From assembly GCA_950295325.1 (NCBI GenBank), contig OX485808.1, forward strand, positions 36,169,180 through 36,233,179: a stretch of DNA of 64,000 nucleotides, given 5' to 3'. Position 1 is the first letter of the stretch. Each line of letters opens with the position of its first letter. A model generated the notes under the pieces. The model saw only the letters and a list, made by a program, of their open reading frames with translations, was not told the origin of the DNA and did not search any database. Positions 45,227 to 56,525 of this stretch are shown piece after piece. This DNA comes from Polytrichum commune. Its lineage: Eukaryota > Streptophyta > Polytrichopsida > Polytrichales > Polytrichaceae. The position numbers and the translations under genes are program-made.

Positions 45227-47000
45227 CTTCGTCTTGAAGACATCACTTCATTTTTCTTTTCTTTTTCTTTTTTTCATTATTATTATTATTATTATTTCAA
45301 GTTAGTGTTGATCATGGCCACTCAAACATAAGAGCCCTTCATCAAAAGATAACAATAGCCCACATGCAAATATGTTTTTATTTATGCTTGCATCCTCTAG
45401 AAGTCAAAGTTGTTATTATTTTATTTATTATTATTATAAATCCAATTCACATAATATCTCAATATTTGGACAAGGGGGAGGTCCAACCTCTTGTAGAGAT
45501 ATGAACCACTTGAGGTGAAGGGGTTTTTACAAGAGAGCTCTGAAATAATGTGCATATTCAAGGGATATTCTATAGATATGGTGAATATTCTTTGAATATC
45601 TCTAGCATATTCTCATATTAAATTTTCAATACCCAAAATTTTCTAACGTTTTTATAATCTTTGGTTTGAAACATGAAACAAGCCAATTTCTTCTATTGCA
45701 TTAACGTGTGCTTTTTGACCTTTGCCATAGTTTACAAGACAAGACTTGTATTATGTCAAACAAATTAACAATGAAACACAAGCAAATATCGGGTTGGAAA
45801 TCAGCCCTCCTTTGTATCAGTTATGGCTACCGAAAGCACGTAATTGTTGATTCCTTAACTGAACACAAAGGTCCTTCGAAACATGTTCATTATTGCGTGT
45901 GGGAGCAGTTAACAGAATCTGGAGACGTATTCCAGTCTCTCTTAACACATGTATCTTTATGATGTTTGTTCTTTGATCCTCACGTACCCACACACCCATC
46001 AAATATAAGGGTCCGACCAAGGAGACACACCGAATGTCACCCACATACCTTATATCTTGATATGTATATCAAAGAGACGTGATCGTGCAATTTTGACCAT
46101 GGGTTATCTTGGGAAGCCCCGGCATAAGTCCCGAGGAATAAACGTCCAACCAACGGTCTCCGACTCCCTATGAGTGACTTACTAGGGTCGTTGAGGGGTC
46201 CACAAAGCCTTATCAAAGTGGCCCTAACTAACTAATTAACCCCTCCCTAACTAATCAAACCCTAACTAAAATCTTACCCAATGGCAAAGGGCGCCGTACC
46301 ATGACATACCACATGCATAAGGGGAGGATTTAAAATCTCGGTTTTATGATTGGGATCCGGCTAGTGCCATCATTCGAGACCTATAGCAAAATATCACAAA
46401 GAGCGTGATGATAGTGGCTTTTTTTTGAGGATGAAAGCTTACTTTAAAGGGATCACCATAGCGTGCCACGAGCCTCGTATGGGGAGATCTTTCTAATGCC
46501 AAATAGTTCTTGAAGTCGTTCGAAGGTCTAAATTGGGAAATCCATATAATATTATGACATTCTTCTTGAAGCCATAGGCTCCCAACTTAGCCGGCTATGG
46601 ATTCTTTTATCATTCCTAGATAGTTTTTGAGTACATGGGCTCCCAATCTTTTAAGTTACCATATTCTCTCGAGATACTTCTTAAAGTGGCCAACCTCAAA
46701 TCGGGGGATCTTTACATTCCTAGATAGTTATTGACGCCATGAGACCCGTTGAAGAGGAGGATCTTTGTAAGTATTCCGAAAGAGTTCTTAAAGTGAATAT
46801 CTAACGCAAGTGGAATTGTACCATGTGGACATCTCACTTGACAATTATACACCCTTTCTTGTAGCATAACTTGAACTAGCTTTTGGCTCATTTCCCCATT
46901 AACCTTTTAGAATCTTCAACTCCATGCATTTAAGGCTCTAGTTGCTTGGGTAGTTTATTCAACGTCACACATGTATATTTTCATCTTGTTTGCAAAAGTC
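45227..47000. other. Gene-free region with microsatellite and degenerate repeats
   Basis: (ATT)n tracts at about 45278-45296 and 45412-45437. A family A fragment at about 45925-46065. A block at 46480-46800 where ATTCCTAGATAGTTNTTGA-type units recur imperfectly. No conserved gene. Confidence 0.5.
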
Positions 47001-47003
47001 TTA

Positions 47004-47560
47004 GGGCCGGTTTACACCATGGACCATGGAGGATGGCCTTTTTTCATGGTCCGACTTCATGGTCCAACTTCCATGGTTTGATTTCTTTTTTAAAAGAAAA
47101 ATTACAAAGCCTTCGGGCCCCCTCATTAGGTGTGCACCAAATGTGGACTAAGAGGAATAACCATGCACCAAAAAGTGAGTGTGCTTTTTTTTTAAAATGT
47201 GCCCAAGGAGGACAATTTCAACCACACAAAAAATTTTAAAAAAAGAAAAAGAAAAAGTTTGACCATTTTTTTGTCTTGTCTTCATCTTCTCTTCTCCAAA
47301 AAACATTTCTTAAAAATTTATTATAACAATATTTCTCTGCCATGGGCCCTTGTTATTTGTCTACCCGAGCACCTTTTTGCCTCTCCCATTGCAAAACTTG
47401 TTGGACCATGTCAATGGATAATGTAGGCCTTAAAATATGTCTTTTGGAGACCTTGATTTCCATGATCACCATGAAAGTGGTCCCAAGACAAGTTCAACAA
47501 CCAATCACAAATTTTACAGGGCCTTGGGACGACTTCATGATCCATGATGTAAACAGTTCC
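47004..47560. mobile_element. 557-bp PIF/Harbinger-like element, TTA target duplication
   Basis: Left end GGGCCGGTTTACACCATGGA; reverse complement of right end GGAACTGTTTACATCATGGA; TTA at 47001-47003 and 47561-47563. The sequence is rich in CCATGG/CATGGTCC. No transposase. Confidence 0.8.
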
Positions 47561-47582
47561 TTAGATACATCTAATGTCCACT

Positions 47583-47981
47583 AAGGTAGATGGCTCTTGA
47601 ATGATTACTTTTTTCCAACTACCCCACTTCCTGTAGGATATGAAACACGCGAACAATACTTATGAGATGGTCACTAAATCCAAATCGAGGTTACAACCAT
47701 TTTTCTCATAATTTTTAGAACTCCTATGTATATTTTATTCATTATCAAAGTGAATACTCCCGTGCTCATTAATTGGTCATATAGGCCCCCCTCCCCCAAA
47801 TTATGTTGACTATTGAGTTTAAAATGACTATCATGCTCTGAGTATGTAGTCCAATCTCTTTTAAACACACACTTTTTTGGTGTCCGTTCTGTGATCCACA
47901 CCAAACCACATACCACTCAAATATGAGTATCTGAATCTTGTCCGAATAGGATAAGTAACTAAATTAGGCACATCTACCTTA
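47583..47981 (-). mobile_element. Family A reference copy with intact 11-bp termini
   Basis: Starts 47585 TAAGGTAGATG and ends CATCTACCTTA: perfect 11-bp inverted termini. If TA is the target duplication, the element is AGGTAGATG...CATCTACCT, as in Tc1/mariner-type MITEs. No coding capacity. Confidence 0.8.
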
Positions 47982-48317
47982 AAAAAAGGTGTGAATCTTA
48001 AATGAACACTCTTGTACATGTTTACCAATAAGCAGACATGTTGTATTTGCATTCAAGATGGAATATGATGCCACAATTTGTAATATTCCAACCACACTCT
48101 AATTGATGTCCATTTTAGACTTGCATTTCTTAGAGGTGTTACATATCATTGATAAAGCACAATTTTTTATTCTAAACTCTAGATCGTGTTAGGCAGTGTA
48201 AGATAAATGAGACTAATGTGGACACCTCCAGCTTTGTGGAATCATCTAGTCGATGGGTTTGAGCATTAGAAGATTGAGCATGTTAGCAATTGCAAGTCAA
48301 GACCAAATAATTTAAAA

Positions 48318-48838
48318 AATCGTTGAAAACGGAGTTGAGGGAGGTGTTGATCTAGGCTCCACAACCAAAAGATTCTTTACTTCTCAATTTGTTGTTATAG
48401 GGGGGAACTCTTTTGCCGTTCCATGTTGTGTAAGTGAACGACATTGTTAACAGATTCTACATGGGTCATTTGCCAATGAAAACAATGCCAATATTGGTTG
48501 TGTCATGTCCCTGAAGTGGTCACATGTAAGATAAAATGTTGCCGAACTGACTTATCATTATAGAGTACCCACAATACAAGTTGCTTGGCACCTCATAGCC
48601 ACATGTTGCCTCCTAATTTGCCAAAGTTGTTGACACCTAATATGCCCAACTCACGCACGAAAATCAAGCATGACATAGCTAGCTGGATAGCACTTCTAAT
48701 TAAAGAGGATGGTGGGGTGTAATTTGACTTTTGTGAAGGCGACAACTAACACACCACATATTACTCACCCACCAAATTAGGAACCACAAAATAGATGTCC
48801 AATTAAGGAAGCTAGCCAAAGCACCCTCATCTACCTTA
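48318..48838 (+). repeat. Family D direct repeat, copy 1
   Basis: About 460 bp matched, in the same orientation, by 53880-54375. Shared blocks include GATCTAGGCTCC, CAGATTCTACATGGGTCATT, GTGGTCACATGT, AGATAAAATGTTGCCGAA, ACCCACAATACAAGTTG and TCACCCACC. It ends in a family A-like terminus (CTCATCTACCTTA). Confidence 0.8.
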
Positions 48839-49174
48839 GGGCATCGCCAGCCCATTCCCGGCATCAGCTCCCGGCAGGGCGGGATGCAAGGAGCCCTGCT
48901 CAATGGAGGGAGGGTTTGGCGGGAGGGGGGTCCAGCCCATTGCCCGGCAAGGGCCCCCCGGCACACAGGTGTCCCAGCTTCACAAGCTACTTTTGGATAA
49001 GGCAGTGTGTAGCGGGAGGACAACTTCTCTCGGCAAACTCCAAAAATGTGCCGAGAGCGGGAGTAGCTTTACAGGGACCCTGTGCATAACGGGCTGGGTA
49101 CCGAGCCCGTTGGCCCGAGCCCGGGCTCACTGTTCCCGGTAGTTACCGTTGCCGGGAATGGGCTGGCGATGCCC
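48839..49174. mobile_element. GC-rich 336-bp PIF/Harbinger-like MITE with perfect 25-bp TIRs
   Basis: The terminal inverted repeat begins GGGCATCGCCAGCCCATTCC, with 25 bp identical at both ends. TTA at 48836-48838 and 49175-49177. The interior is GC-rich, with CCCGG runs and a CTCTCGGCA...TGCCGAGAG hairpin, in sharp contrast to the AT-rich flanks. Perfect ends suggest a young insertion. It landed exactly at the end of the family D/A repeat. Confidence 0.92.
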
Positions 49175-49177
49175 TTA

Positions 49178-51969
49178 TGTTCATACATTATTGTTGTAGG
49201 AGCCATAGTGGCAATCACGGCCATCATGCCATCATGGAGATATTCTTATTATATGAGAATACTTGGATATAATGTGATAGCCATCATGAACTTAAATAAT
49301 CATAATACTTTTGGATGATTTCATCCATCTGAAGATCATTTGAAAACACCAGACTAAAAGAAGAAGAAAAATCAATAAAAGACTGTTGCCTCTTTTGTAT
49401 TGAGGTAGATATTCTGCGAAATTTGGCCAAAAACAATTTCACTTGTGGCAAGGGGTTTGCATTTTAAGATATTCTCTGAAAAAGGGCAATAAAAATGCAT
49501 TAACATTTACTAGGATAAGTCCTTAATGAGTAAGAAATACCGTAGCACCATAGCTGGTTCGTGCTACACTACGGCATAAAACTCCAATGGGATGTGCTGC
49601 ACCGCACTGGGTGGGACGTCATTAGTGACCATATCCTTCATTACTCAAAGCAATCATTGATTTGCATGTTCTTTTGGTTTGAAAGATGGCTTAGGTTACG
49701 GTCATTTTAGTCTCACACGCGTCCTCCTCCTCCCCTTCTATGTTTATGTTGTGTTGTGTGTTGCGTGTTTAGTGTTTATGCTACAACGAGTTGTTCTAGG
49801 GAGTGTTTCTACTACGGTTTGGTGTTTAGGGAGTGTTTATGTTTCGGCCGCTTCTCACAGTTGACATGCACGTGTTTAGGGTTTCAAGCGTGTGTTTCAA
49901 TTTATGTAGTCATGGACTGCAAATAGTCAGGGACTGTGGATCAAAGAATTTATTTATGAGAATAAAGTGAAACGCCCACATGAGGACAATGAGCATTCAT
50001 ACTTATAATATAATTTGACCATGTGAACAAACCTATGAGAATGCTAGCATTCCAGGATTGTTTCTCCATTGCACTCGTCTGTTGAACTTGCAAGGGAAGT
50101 TAGTTCGTTGTTCTCCTTGCACAAAGTCTTCCAATCTGTCCCAAGGAATCAGTGCAGTTTGGGAGTCAATGTTGGATCCCTTCCATGTAGTTCTATGAGG
50201 TAGCCAATCGAGATTACCATACCGGATTCAAACCAAGTTTATAATTTTGCAATGTGTCCTTGAGTGTTTGCAGGAGTTCCGCCTTCCTTCATGGATTGTA
50301 GGGTTTATCGGGGTTGGGCTTTTCGTCTTGAAAGGGAGATGTTTCAATAGCATCATGTAGCATCATTTTGCTTGCAAGATAAGACGGGACTTTAAAGTGA
50401 GAGGAACAACAAAACATAATCAACCCTAAACCTAAAATCGTTGTGAAACAAGATCATACCCTAAACCTCAAAACTCTAAATGGTGTGAAAGGCAAGGAAA
50501 TTGTAGTACCTCAAGCGAATGGCAAGCAAGCCTTGCTCACACAAAGATTGGCAGTCGTTGTAAACCTTGCCCTACAACCACCCGATCAGTATGACGCACT
50601 ACAACCATACGTTGGATTTGGCGTAATATTGCCATATGCTCTAAGTGACGTCTTGCAATCCCATCATGCTATTCCATCCCAATCTTCTAAACTTGAAGAG
50701 CGCTTTGGTTGTGCAAGGAATAGTGGAAAGCACATGGAGTGCAGGATGGAGACTATAGAACACTAAAATCGTTGCCCTGAACTCCTAAATTGTCTTCAAT
50801 TTTGAGGACCCGTAGACCGAGGACAATTTGACATGGCCTTACATCACACAACGAAGGCATGACGTTACACACGTCTTCAATACATGAAACCAAAGAGGCT
50901 TTGAAATGATTTTGCAGGACAAAGCAAACTGTAGAATACAAATGAGACGACATTGGCGATCTCCGTTGATGGAGGTGCAGGCTACCGGAGTTGTAGGCGT
51001 CAAGGGACGGAGGTCAGGCCAGGTTAGGAGGGCCTAGCCTTGCCCTGGTCACAGAGCCACGGGTCCAGCAAGTCACATGTGGTGAGGGCGCGGGGGTGGG
51101 TCCATAGGCAGGCGGGGCCATGTTAGCACCACGTAGGACACCATCGAGTTCGAATGACATGTTTAACATCCTGCATTTTGGGTATTCAATATTGAGGCAA
51201 TATCTCGTATTTAAGTAAATTTGGACTTAGTCCAAGTCCATAATCATGACATTGTTGAATTCTATCATAGGATCCTACAATAGGATTGTATGGTAAGATC
51301 CTCCAATAGAATGTGCACAAGTGATTATGATAATTTTATAATAGCTCTTTTGATAGTAATTTCACTACCGTAGGTTGATAGCAACTTGGATTGACAATGC
51401 CTAGTGACTAATTAATTTTTTTTTAAAAAGAAAAAGATTAGGCGGTGCACTTTTGATCAAAAACCAAGAATCACGTGCACTTGCAACATACTTTAAAAAT
51501 CCCTATACACAATTTTTTTTGTGAAATCAAGTAATACACATACAACCTCATTCATAAAATACAAGTGAAAATATGTGTACATTAAATAATCTAAAAATCA
51601 TATATGTTCATTAACACAAGTATACAAATGTGCTTTTGATTAACAATCAACCCCTATCGTAAGTATAACCACCCGCATCAACCATCCGCATCCCCTTTGA
51701 TTTGCCTCCACAAAGAAGTGTTGCCCATTCTTCTTGCAACCCTAAGCAAGAAGTGCCCTCATTCTCAGCTTGACAACCTCTTCTAAATACCTAATACTAC
51801 CTCTTCCATACATGCATGAATGAGATATGGAAATGAGAAAATTATTCATCCTAGTTTCATTCAATATTAAATACTTATCTTAAAAATTCTAGTGACACTA
51901 CCATACAAATAAAAATGTTGTACATTTTTTCTAGAGGTTAATCATGAAAAAACAACCGAATAACACCCA
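49178..51969. other. Gene-free region
   Basis: No conserved protein. The 107-aa ORF at 50443-50766 has no motif. A GC-rich island lies at about 50965-51120. AAGAAAAAG/T-rich tracts near 51420. Confidence 0.5.
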
Positions 51970-52160
51970 CATAGGGTAAACAGGCCTCAATCGGTTACTT
52001 TACTCAATCAAACATCTATATTTGAGCGGTAGGTGGTTAGGTGCAATTCTAAGAATGGACGCCAAAAGGGCATGCTATTTTTTTCAAATAAAGTGCATTA
52101 CATGCTCAAAATTTGTTGACCATTGTAGACTTCATGGTCAGCACAATTGAGGGAACCTTT
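51970..52160 (+). repeat. Family A left-half copy
   Basis: GGGTAAACAGGCCTCAATCG, CATCTATATTTGAGCGGTAG, GAATGGACGCCAAAAGGGCA and ATGCTCAAAATTTGTTGACC match the first half of the family. Confidence 0.7.
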
Positions 52161-53015
52161 GTGGCTTGTTTATGGCTCACTGTCAATGGCCTCCGATAAT
52201 CCACAACGATTTTGAGATTAACTTCAAAATCTTATGAGATTCTTCCTTGCTTCTTGAGATACATGTTGTGGACGTACATAGTTTCCAACCTCGCGAATCT
52301 GAGTAATAGAAGACAACGAACAATACAAGCAACCAAACAAAGCCCCTCTACCTTACCATAAAAACACTCTCCACTTGAATGGACGGCCCCAAAACACCAC
52401 CGTAGAGGGCTCCCAATCCCAACATCAAGTTTTTCCATGTGTCAATCACACATTGGTTGAGACCTTTTTCAATCCCACATGGAAACTCCATTCTAGCACT
52501 GGTAAAGATGAAATAGAGCACCTTCTACAATAGTAATGCAATCCATAAAATAATGATACTAATAAATGAGGTTTGATGATGGCGAGCACTAGCTATACCA
52601 ATTGCAAAGTTTGCCAAAGTCTCTCTCTCTCTCTCGTCCCGAGCTCCGCCACTTGCAAAGAGAAGAGAGCACTTGAGTGCCGACTTATAAGAGAGATATG
52701 TCCATGGCCCTTGATGAAACTCCACAAAGTGTGCAAGATGTGGCGTTCTTGGGGACCTCAAAAAACGGAACCCCACATGCAGCAAGATCGTATGCGCGTC
52801 TCATCCACAAATAAGATTGGGCATAAGTGGTGCCGGCTGTCAAAAGCGCACCCGGAAATGATCGTTTTCCACAAAGATTGTGTGCCTAAATTAGTGCCGT
52901 AGTAGCCTTTCGCCATGGAAAAAGGAAATGAATCTCCTCGCCGTATAGCCTTGCCATGGTGACGTGATAATGAGGATGAGGAGGAGGATGATGATGATGA
53001 TGATGATGATCTATG
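52161..53015. other. Gene-free region with microsatellites
   Basis: (CT)n at 52620-52636 and (GAT)n at 52987-53010. ORFs at 52573-52902 and 52758-53108 are antiparallel and motif-free. Confidence 0.45.
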
Positions 53016-53660
53016 TAAGGCCCCCTTTACACTAGAGAAAGTTGAGAGCTCAAACATTGAGGGTTCAAAGAAAGGAGTCTTCTCATTGGCCGGGGGAGCC
53101 TTATGCATGTTTCTTCCTCCCCCCTATGCACTTTACACTTAAGCGTTGAATTTTAAGGAGGACTCGAGCTTTTGACTTGACTAGGTTTACAATGTTTAGT
53201 GTTGTCTTGATGGGGTTCACATGGAATGACTACGACAAGCTCTCGATGATTTTTTGTAAAATATCTATCAAAATTTTGATGGATGGAAATTATTTACACA
53301 AGATTGTACGAATGAAGTTATTAGTTTGGCGAGGATACGAAAGGAATTTCATCTCTCAACCTTGTTGTGGTGGTGGTGAAAATGATGGTGGTTGGTGTAA
53401 GGCTCCTTTTACACTAGAAGGGTTGAGACCTCAAAGGAGAGAGCCTTCTCCTTGGCAAGGGCAGCCTTTTACTCATGCTTCTTCACTTATATCCACTTTA
53501 TATTGAAACTTGAGCTTTTGACCACGTTTTAAAACTTAGATGGCGCCTTGATGGATCTCATGTGGAGCGACTAGTACTACAACAAGTTCTCGGTCATTTC
53601 TAACAAGCTCTTGGTCAACATCCTAAACTTAGGAATGTCAAGAACTTGAGCTCTCATTTT
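53016..53660 (+). repeat. Two diverged tandem units (~382 bp period)
   Basis: Unit 1 begins TAAGGCCCCCTTTACACTAG near 53016; unit 2 begins TAAGGCTCCTTTTACACTAG near 53398. Order is conserved: TTGAGAG/TTGAGAC, CTTGATGG, CTACGACAAG/CTACAACAAG. The starts resemble the TAA|GGCCC...TTACACTAG ends of the TTA-type MITEs here, but no matching inverted right end was found. Confidence 0.65.
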
Positions 53661-53737
53661 GTGGGCCCCAAGCCAATCAATGTTCACATTGTTTGGCTTG
53701 TCATAGATGCTCCTTTGATTAGTGTAATAACCCAACC

Positions 53738-53749
53738 CCCCCCCCCCTT
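53738..53749 (+). repeat. Poly-C run
   Basis: A run of about 12 C residues just upstream of the family D copy. Length may be unreliable in sequencing. Confidence 0.8.
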
Positions 53750-53879
53750 AAAGTCTCACTTTCAACATGGCCACTTCTGACTTGCTCTGAATATTCAAAT
53801 TTTGAAATTTCGGTGAAGCTCTCAATAGCTTGAGATCTGATGAAAACATGTCATGAACTCCACATATCAATTTGAAGAA

Positions 53880-54375
53880 TTTGAAATCACTAAAATCGGA
53901 GTTGGAAAAGGTGTCGATCTAGGCTCCGGAATCAAAGGCGTTGAACTTTTTATCATTCAATGTTGTGCAAGTGGACGACATCGTCAGCAGATTCTACATG
54001 GGTCATTTGCCAATGGAAACCAAGTTGTGTCATGTCTCTAAAGTGGTCACATGTTAGATAAAATGTTGCCGAATTGGCTTATTGTTATAGAATACCCACA
54101 ATACAAGTTGGTCAACACCTCACAACCACATGCCACCTCCTATTTTGCCCACCTCATGCACAAATATCAAGTGTGTCATAGCTCAGTGTATAGCGTTCCT
54201 CACTATGGAGGATGGTGGGTGTAGTTTGACTTCTCCGAAATATCATCAAGGCAACAGCTAAATCTCCATGTATCACTCACCCACCGAATTAGAGTGACTC
54301 AACTGCTCATTAGGAGCCAAACATAGGTGTTTGATTAAAGAAGCTAACTGATTTTAGGCTCATCTACTTTAGTGT
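53880..54375 (+). repeat. Family D direct repeat, copy 2
   Basis: Partner of 48318-48838, 5.56 kb downstream, same orientation; also ends in a family A-like terminus (GGCTCATCTACTTTA). Confidence 0.8.
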
Positions 54376-55269
54376 AAAGTACGAACATCCAATTCTCCCA
54401 GTGACCCCCAAATTCGACGCCTATTTTATGTAACTCAAACTAACTAGCTACATATTTCACCATGAAATACAATTAAATTATTCAAAGGACTAAAAAGGCA
54501 ACTCATTGGTTGGGAAAGATAAAATGGACAGCAACCAACATTCCCCACTCTGGGTCATTGGAGGAGGAGTATGACATTTGAAAGGGTAAAATGAAGTTTG
54601 TGACTTTGAACATTTCTTCAGAAATTAGGTATGCTCTTATTCATGTCATCTCAATGTCGGTATGCGGAAAGTGCAATTGCTATTCCAAATAAAATATCGG
54701 ACAATTGTTTGTATGGATTAAGTGAGGGACCAAAGTGCTCAAAGTGGCCATGACACTAGAAGGAAACAGGGTTCTTTCGAACACGAAAAGGACAGTGTTT
54801 TAACAGTATTAAGTGACCAGCACACATGTCATTGAATTTGCAGCCAGTGTGGACAAGCTGTCATCCTGGACCTGTGCTATTTTTCCGAAATGAGTGTCAG
54901 AAATGTGTCGTGGTTAAAGGCCTTTGACTGCGACAGTAATTAATGATTTTGACGGCCGTGGTAATTAATGATCTCGATCGCCGTGATAATTTATGATAAT
55001 GGGAGAATTCCAGAGGTACATTAATTTAATCTCACATAATATATCTCCTTAAAAGAAATATCCATTAGTAGTCCACTCCTCACCTCCCAAGCCTAGGTAT
55101 CTACAAGAACCTACTCCCAAATGCCTAGCCACCTACCCACCAAGGTGGGCTAAGCCAAGGGTGGGGGGCCAAGGGGTTTGATCCTCGAACCTCTTGGCTC
55201 CCACATAGAGGCCTTAGCCACTAAGCCACCACTCCTCATATGATATATGGTAAGTATTTAAAGCATTTG
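54376..55269. other. Gene-free region
   Basis: No gene recognised. Two short related units GTAATTAATGAT(T/C)(T/C) lie at about 54935-54980. Confidence 0.45.
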
Positions 55270-55660
55270 TATATAGAGGCCCCAAGTTACTCTTTAGCTT
55301 CTATATACTGTATATAATATACTATCTACTATATACGGTATAGTATTTACTATGTATAGTTTACTATGTATAGTTTACTATGTATAGTTTACTATCTTCT
55401 ATCTACGACATACTATTTACTGTTTTATTTAATGTTTTATTTACTATTTTTACTTACTGTTTTTATAAACTGTTTTTACTTACCGTTTGTGTTAACCGTT
55501 TTTATTTACTGTTTTTATTTACTGTTTTTACTTCCTTTTTTAAACTTACTTTAAAACGATTTTTAAAACTATTTTAAAACTATTTTTTTTTACTGTTTTG
55601 ACTTACTGTTTTGACTTACTGTTTTTATTTACTGTTTTTATTTATTGTTTACTTTTGTAG
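55270..55660 (+). repeat. Low-complexity TTTACTGTTTTTA tract
   Basis: Starts with TATAGTTTACTATG repeats, then a long run of imperfect TTTACTGTTTTTA units, T-rich on the plus strand. The ORFs here (55366-55577) are translations of this repeat. Confidence 0.9.
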
Positions 55661-55905
55661 ATCTTCTAGCTAGATCTAGATCAAGAAGGAAGTCACCTAC
55701 CTAATTAAAGATAGAACATTCTTTCACGGACTTCCTTGCCATTGAGTATTTGCTATTTTAGTGCATTTATGTTGGATGAATGCATGTAATGTCTCTCTTC
55801 TACCTTAATTAGTAGTTAATTAGGTAGGGGACTCCCTTCTAGCTAGATCTAGACCTTGAAGGAAGTCACCTACCTAATTAAAGATAGAACATTCTTTCAC
55901 GGACT
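55661..55905 (+). repeat. Direct repeat pair (~70 bp, 173 bp apart) with inverted motif between
   Basis: CTAGCTAGATCTAGA followed by GAAGGAAGTCACCTACCTAA and TTCTTTCACGGACTT occurs at about 55666-55731 and 55838-55905. Between them, TTAATTAGGTAGGGGACTCC then CTTCTAGCTAGATCTAG is partly the reverse complement. Confidence 0.75.
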
Positions 55906-55930
55906 TGTTGCATGACATTAAAGTTACACA

Positions 55931-56077
55931 ACTCTTACACATATGTGTAAGAGTTTTAAGCTTTTGCTCGATTTTTGAGCTCCTCAACACAATTCTTACG
56001 TGCATGTAAGAATTGTGTTGCGGAGCTCAAAAATCGAGCAAAAGCTTAAAACTCCCACACAAAAGCTTTTTGTGTCA
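55931..56077. repeat. Cluster of near-perfect palindromes
   Basis: Three adjoining dyads. 55931-55954 is a perfect 24-bp palindrome (ACTCTTACACAT/ATGTGTAAGAGT). 55951-56054 is a 104-bp inverted repeat with two mismatched pairs and essentially no spacer, centred at 56002/56003. About 56058-56077 is a small hairpin (ACACAAAAGC/TTTTTGTGT). Confidence 0.92.
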
Positions 56078-56134
56078 AAACTTCGTGTCGAAGAGACCAT
56101 GTTTCCTTCTAGTGTGATAGGCACTTCTACCTTA

Positions 56135-56525
56135 AAGGGACTCTACTAAATTCTTACTCGGTTCATTTTCTTATTAAAACACATGTGTATTTTGAGTAAT
56201 ATGTGCTTATGTGGGACTACAAGAACGGGTACCAGAAAAACACGTGTTCAAAACCCTTAGACCGTGTTGTCAAAAGATGATAATCATCCTGCACTCAATA
56301 GTCACTGTAATGGGGAGACCTATATGACCAATTAATGAGTGTGGAAATCATTCGATTTGATAATGACTAAGATACTCATAAGAGCTCCAAAGAGTGAGAG
56401 GAAAGTGGCTTTGGCCTTGATTTGAATTCGCTAACATCATGTCATACTGATTGCATGCTTCATATCCTAGAAGAAGTGGGCTGCTCGAGAAAAGTAACCA
56501 TTTAAGACCCATCTACATTAAGTAG
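56135..56525 (+). repeat. Family A element, near full length
   Basis: Runs from TTAAAGGGACTCTACTAAAT through CCTATATGACCAATTAATGA to ACCATTTAAGACCCATCTAC. Confidence 0.75.

Noticed and set aside
50443..50766. 107-aa plus-strand ORF
   Set aside because: No motif, no splice context and no related sequence that I recognise; length is within chance.
48318..54375. Family D repeats as LTRs of one retrotransposon
   Set aside because: No primer-binding site, polypurine tract, gag-pol frame or TG...CA ends; similarity is low and both copies end like family A.
55366..55577. Two ORFs of 62-65 aa
   Set aside because: They are translations of the TTTACTGTTTTTA low-complexity tract.
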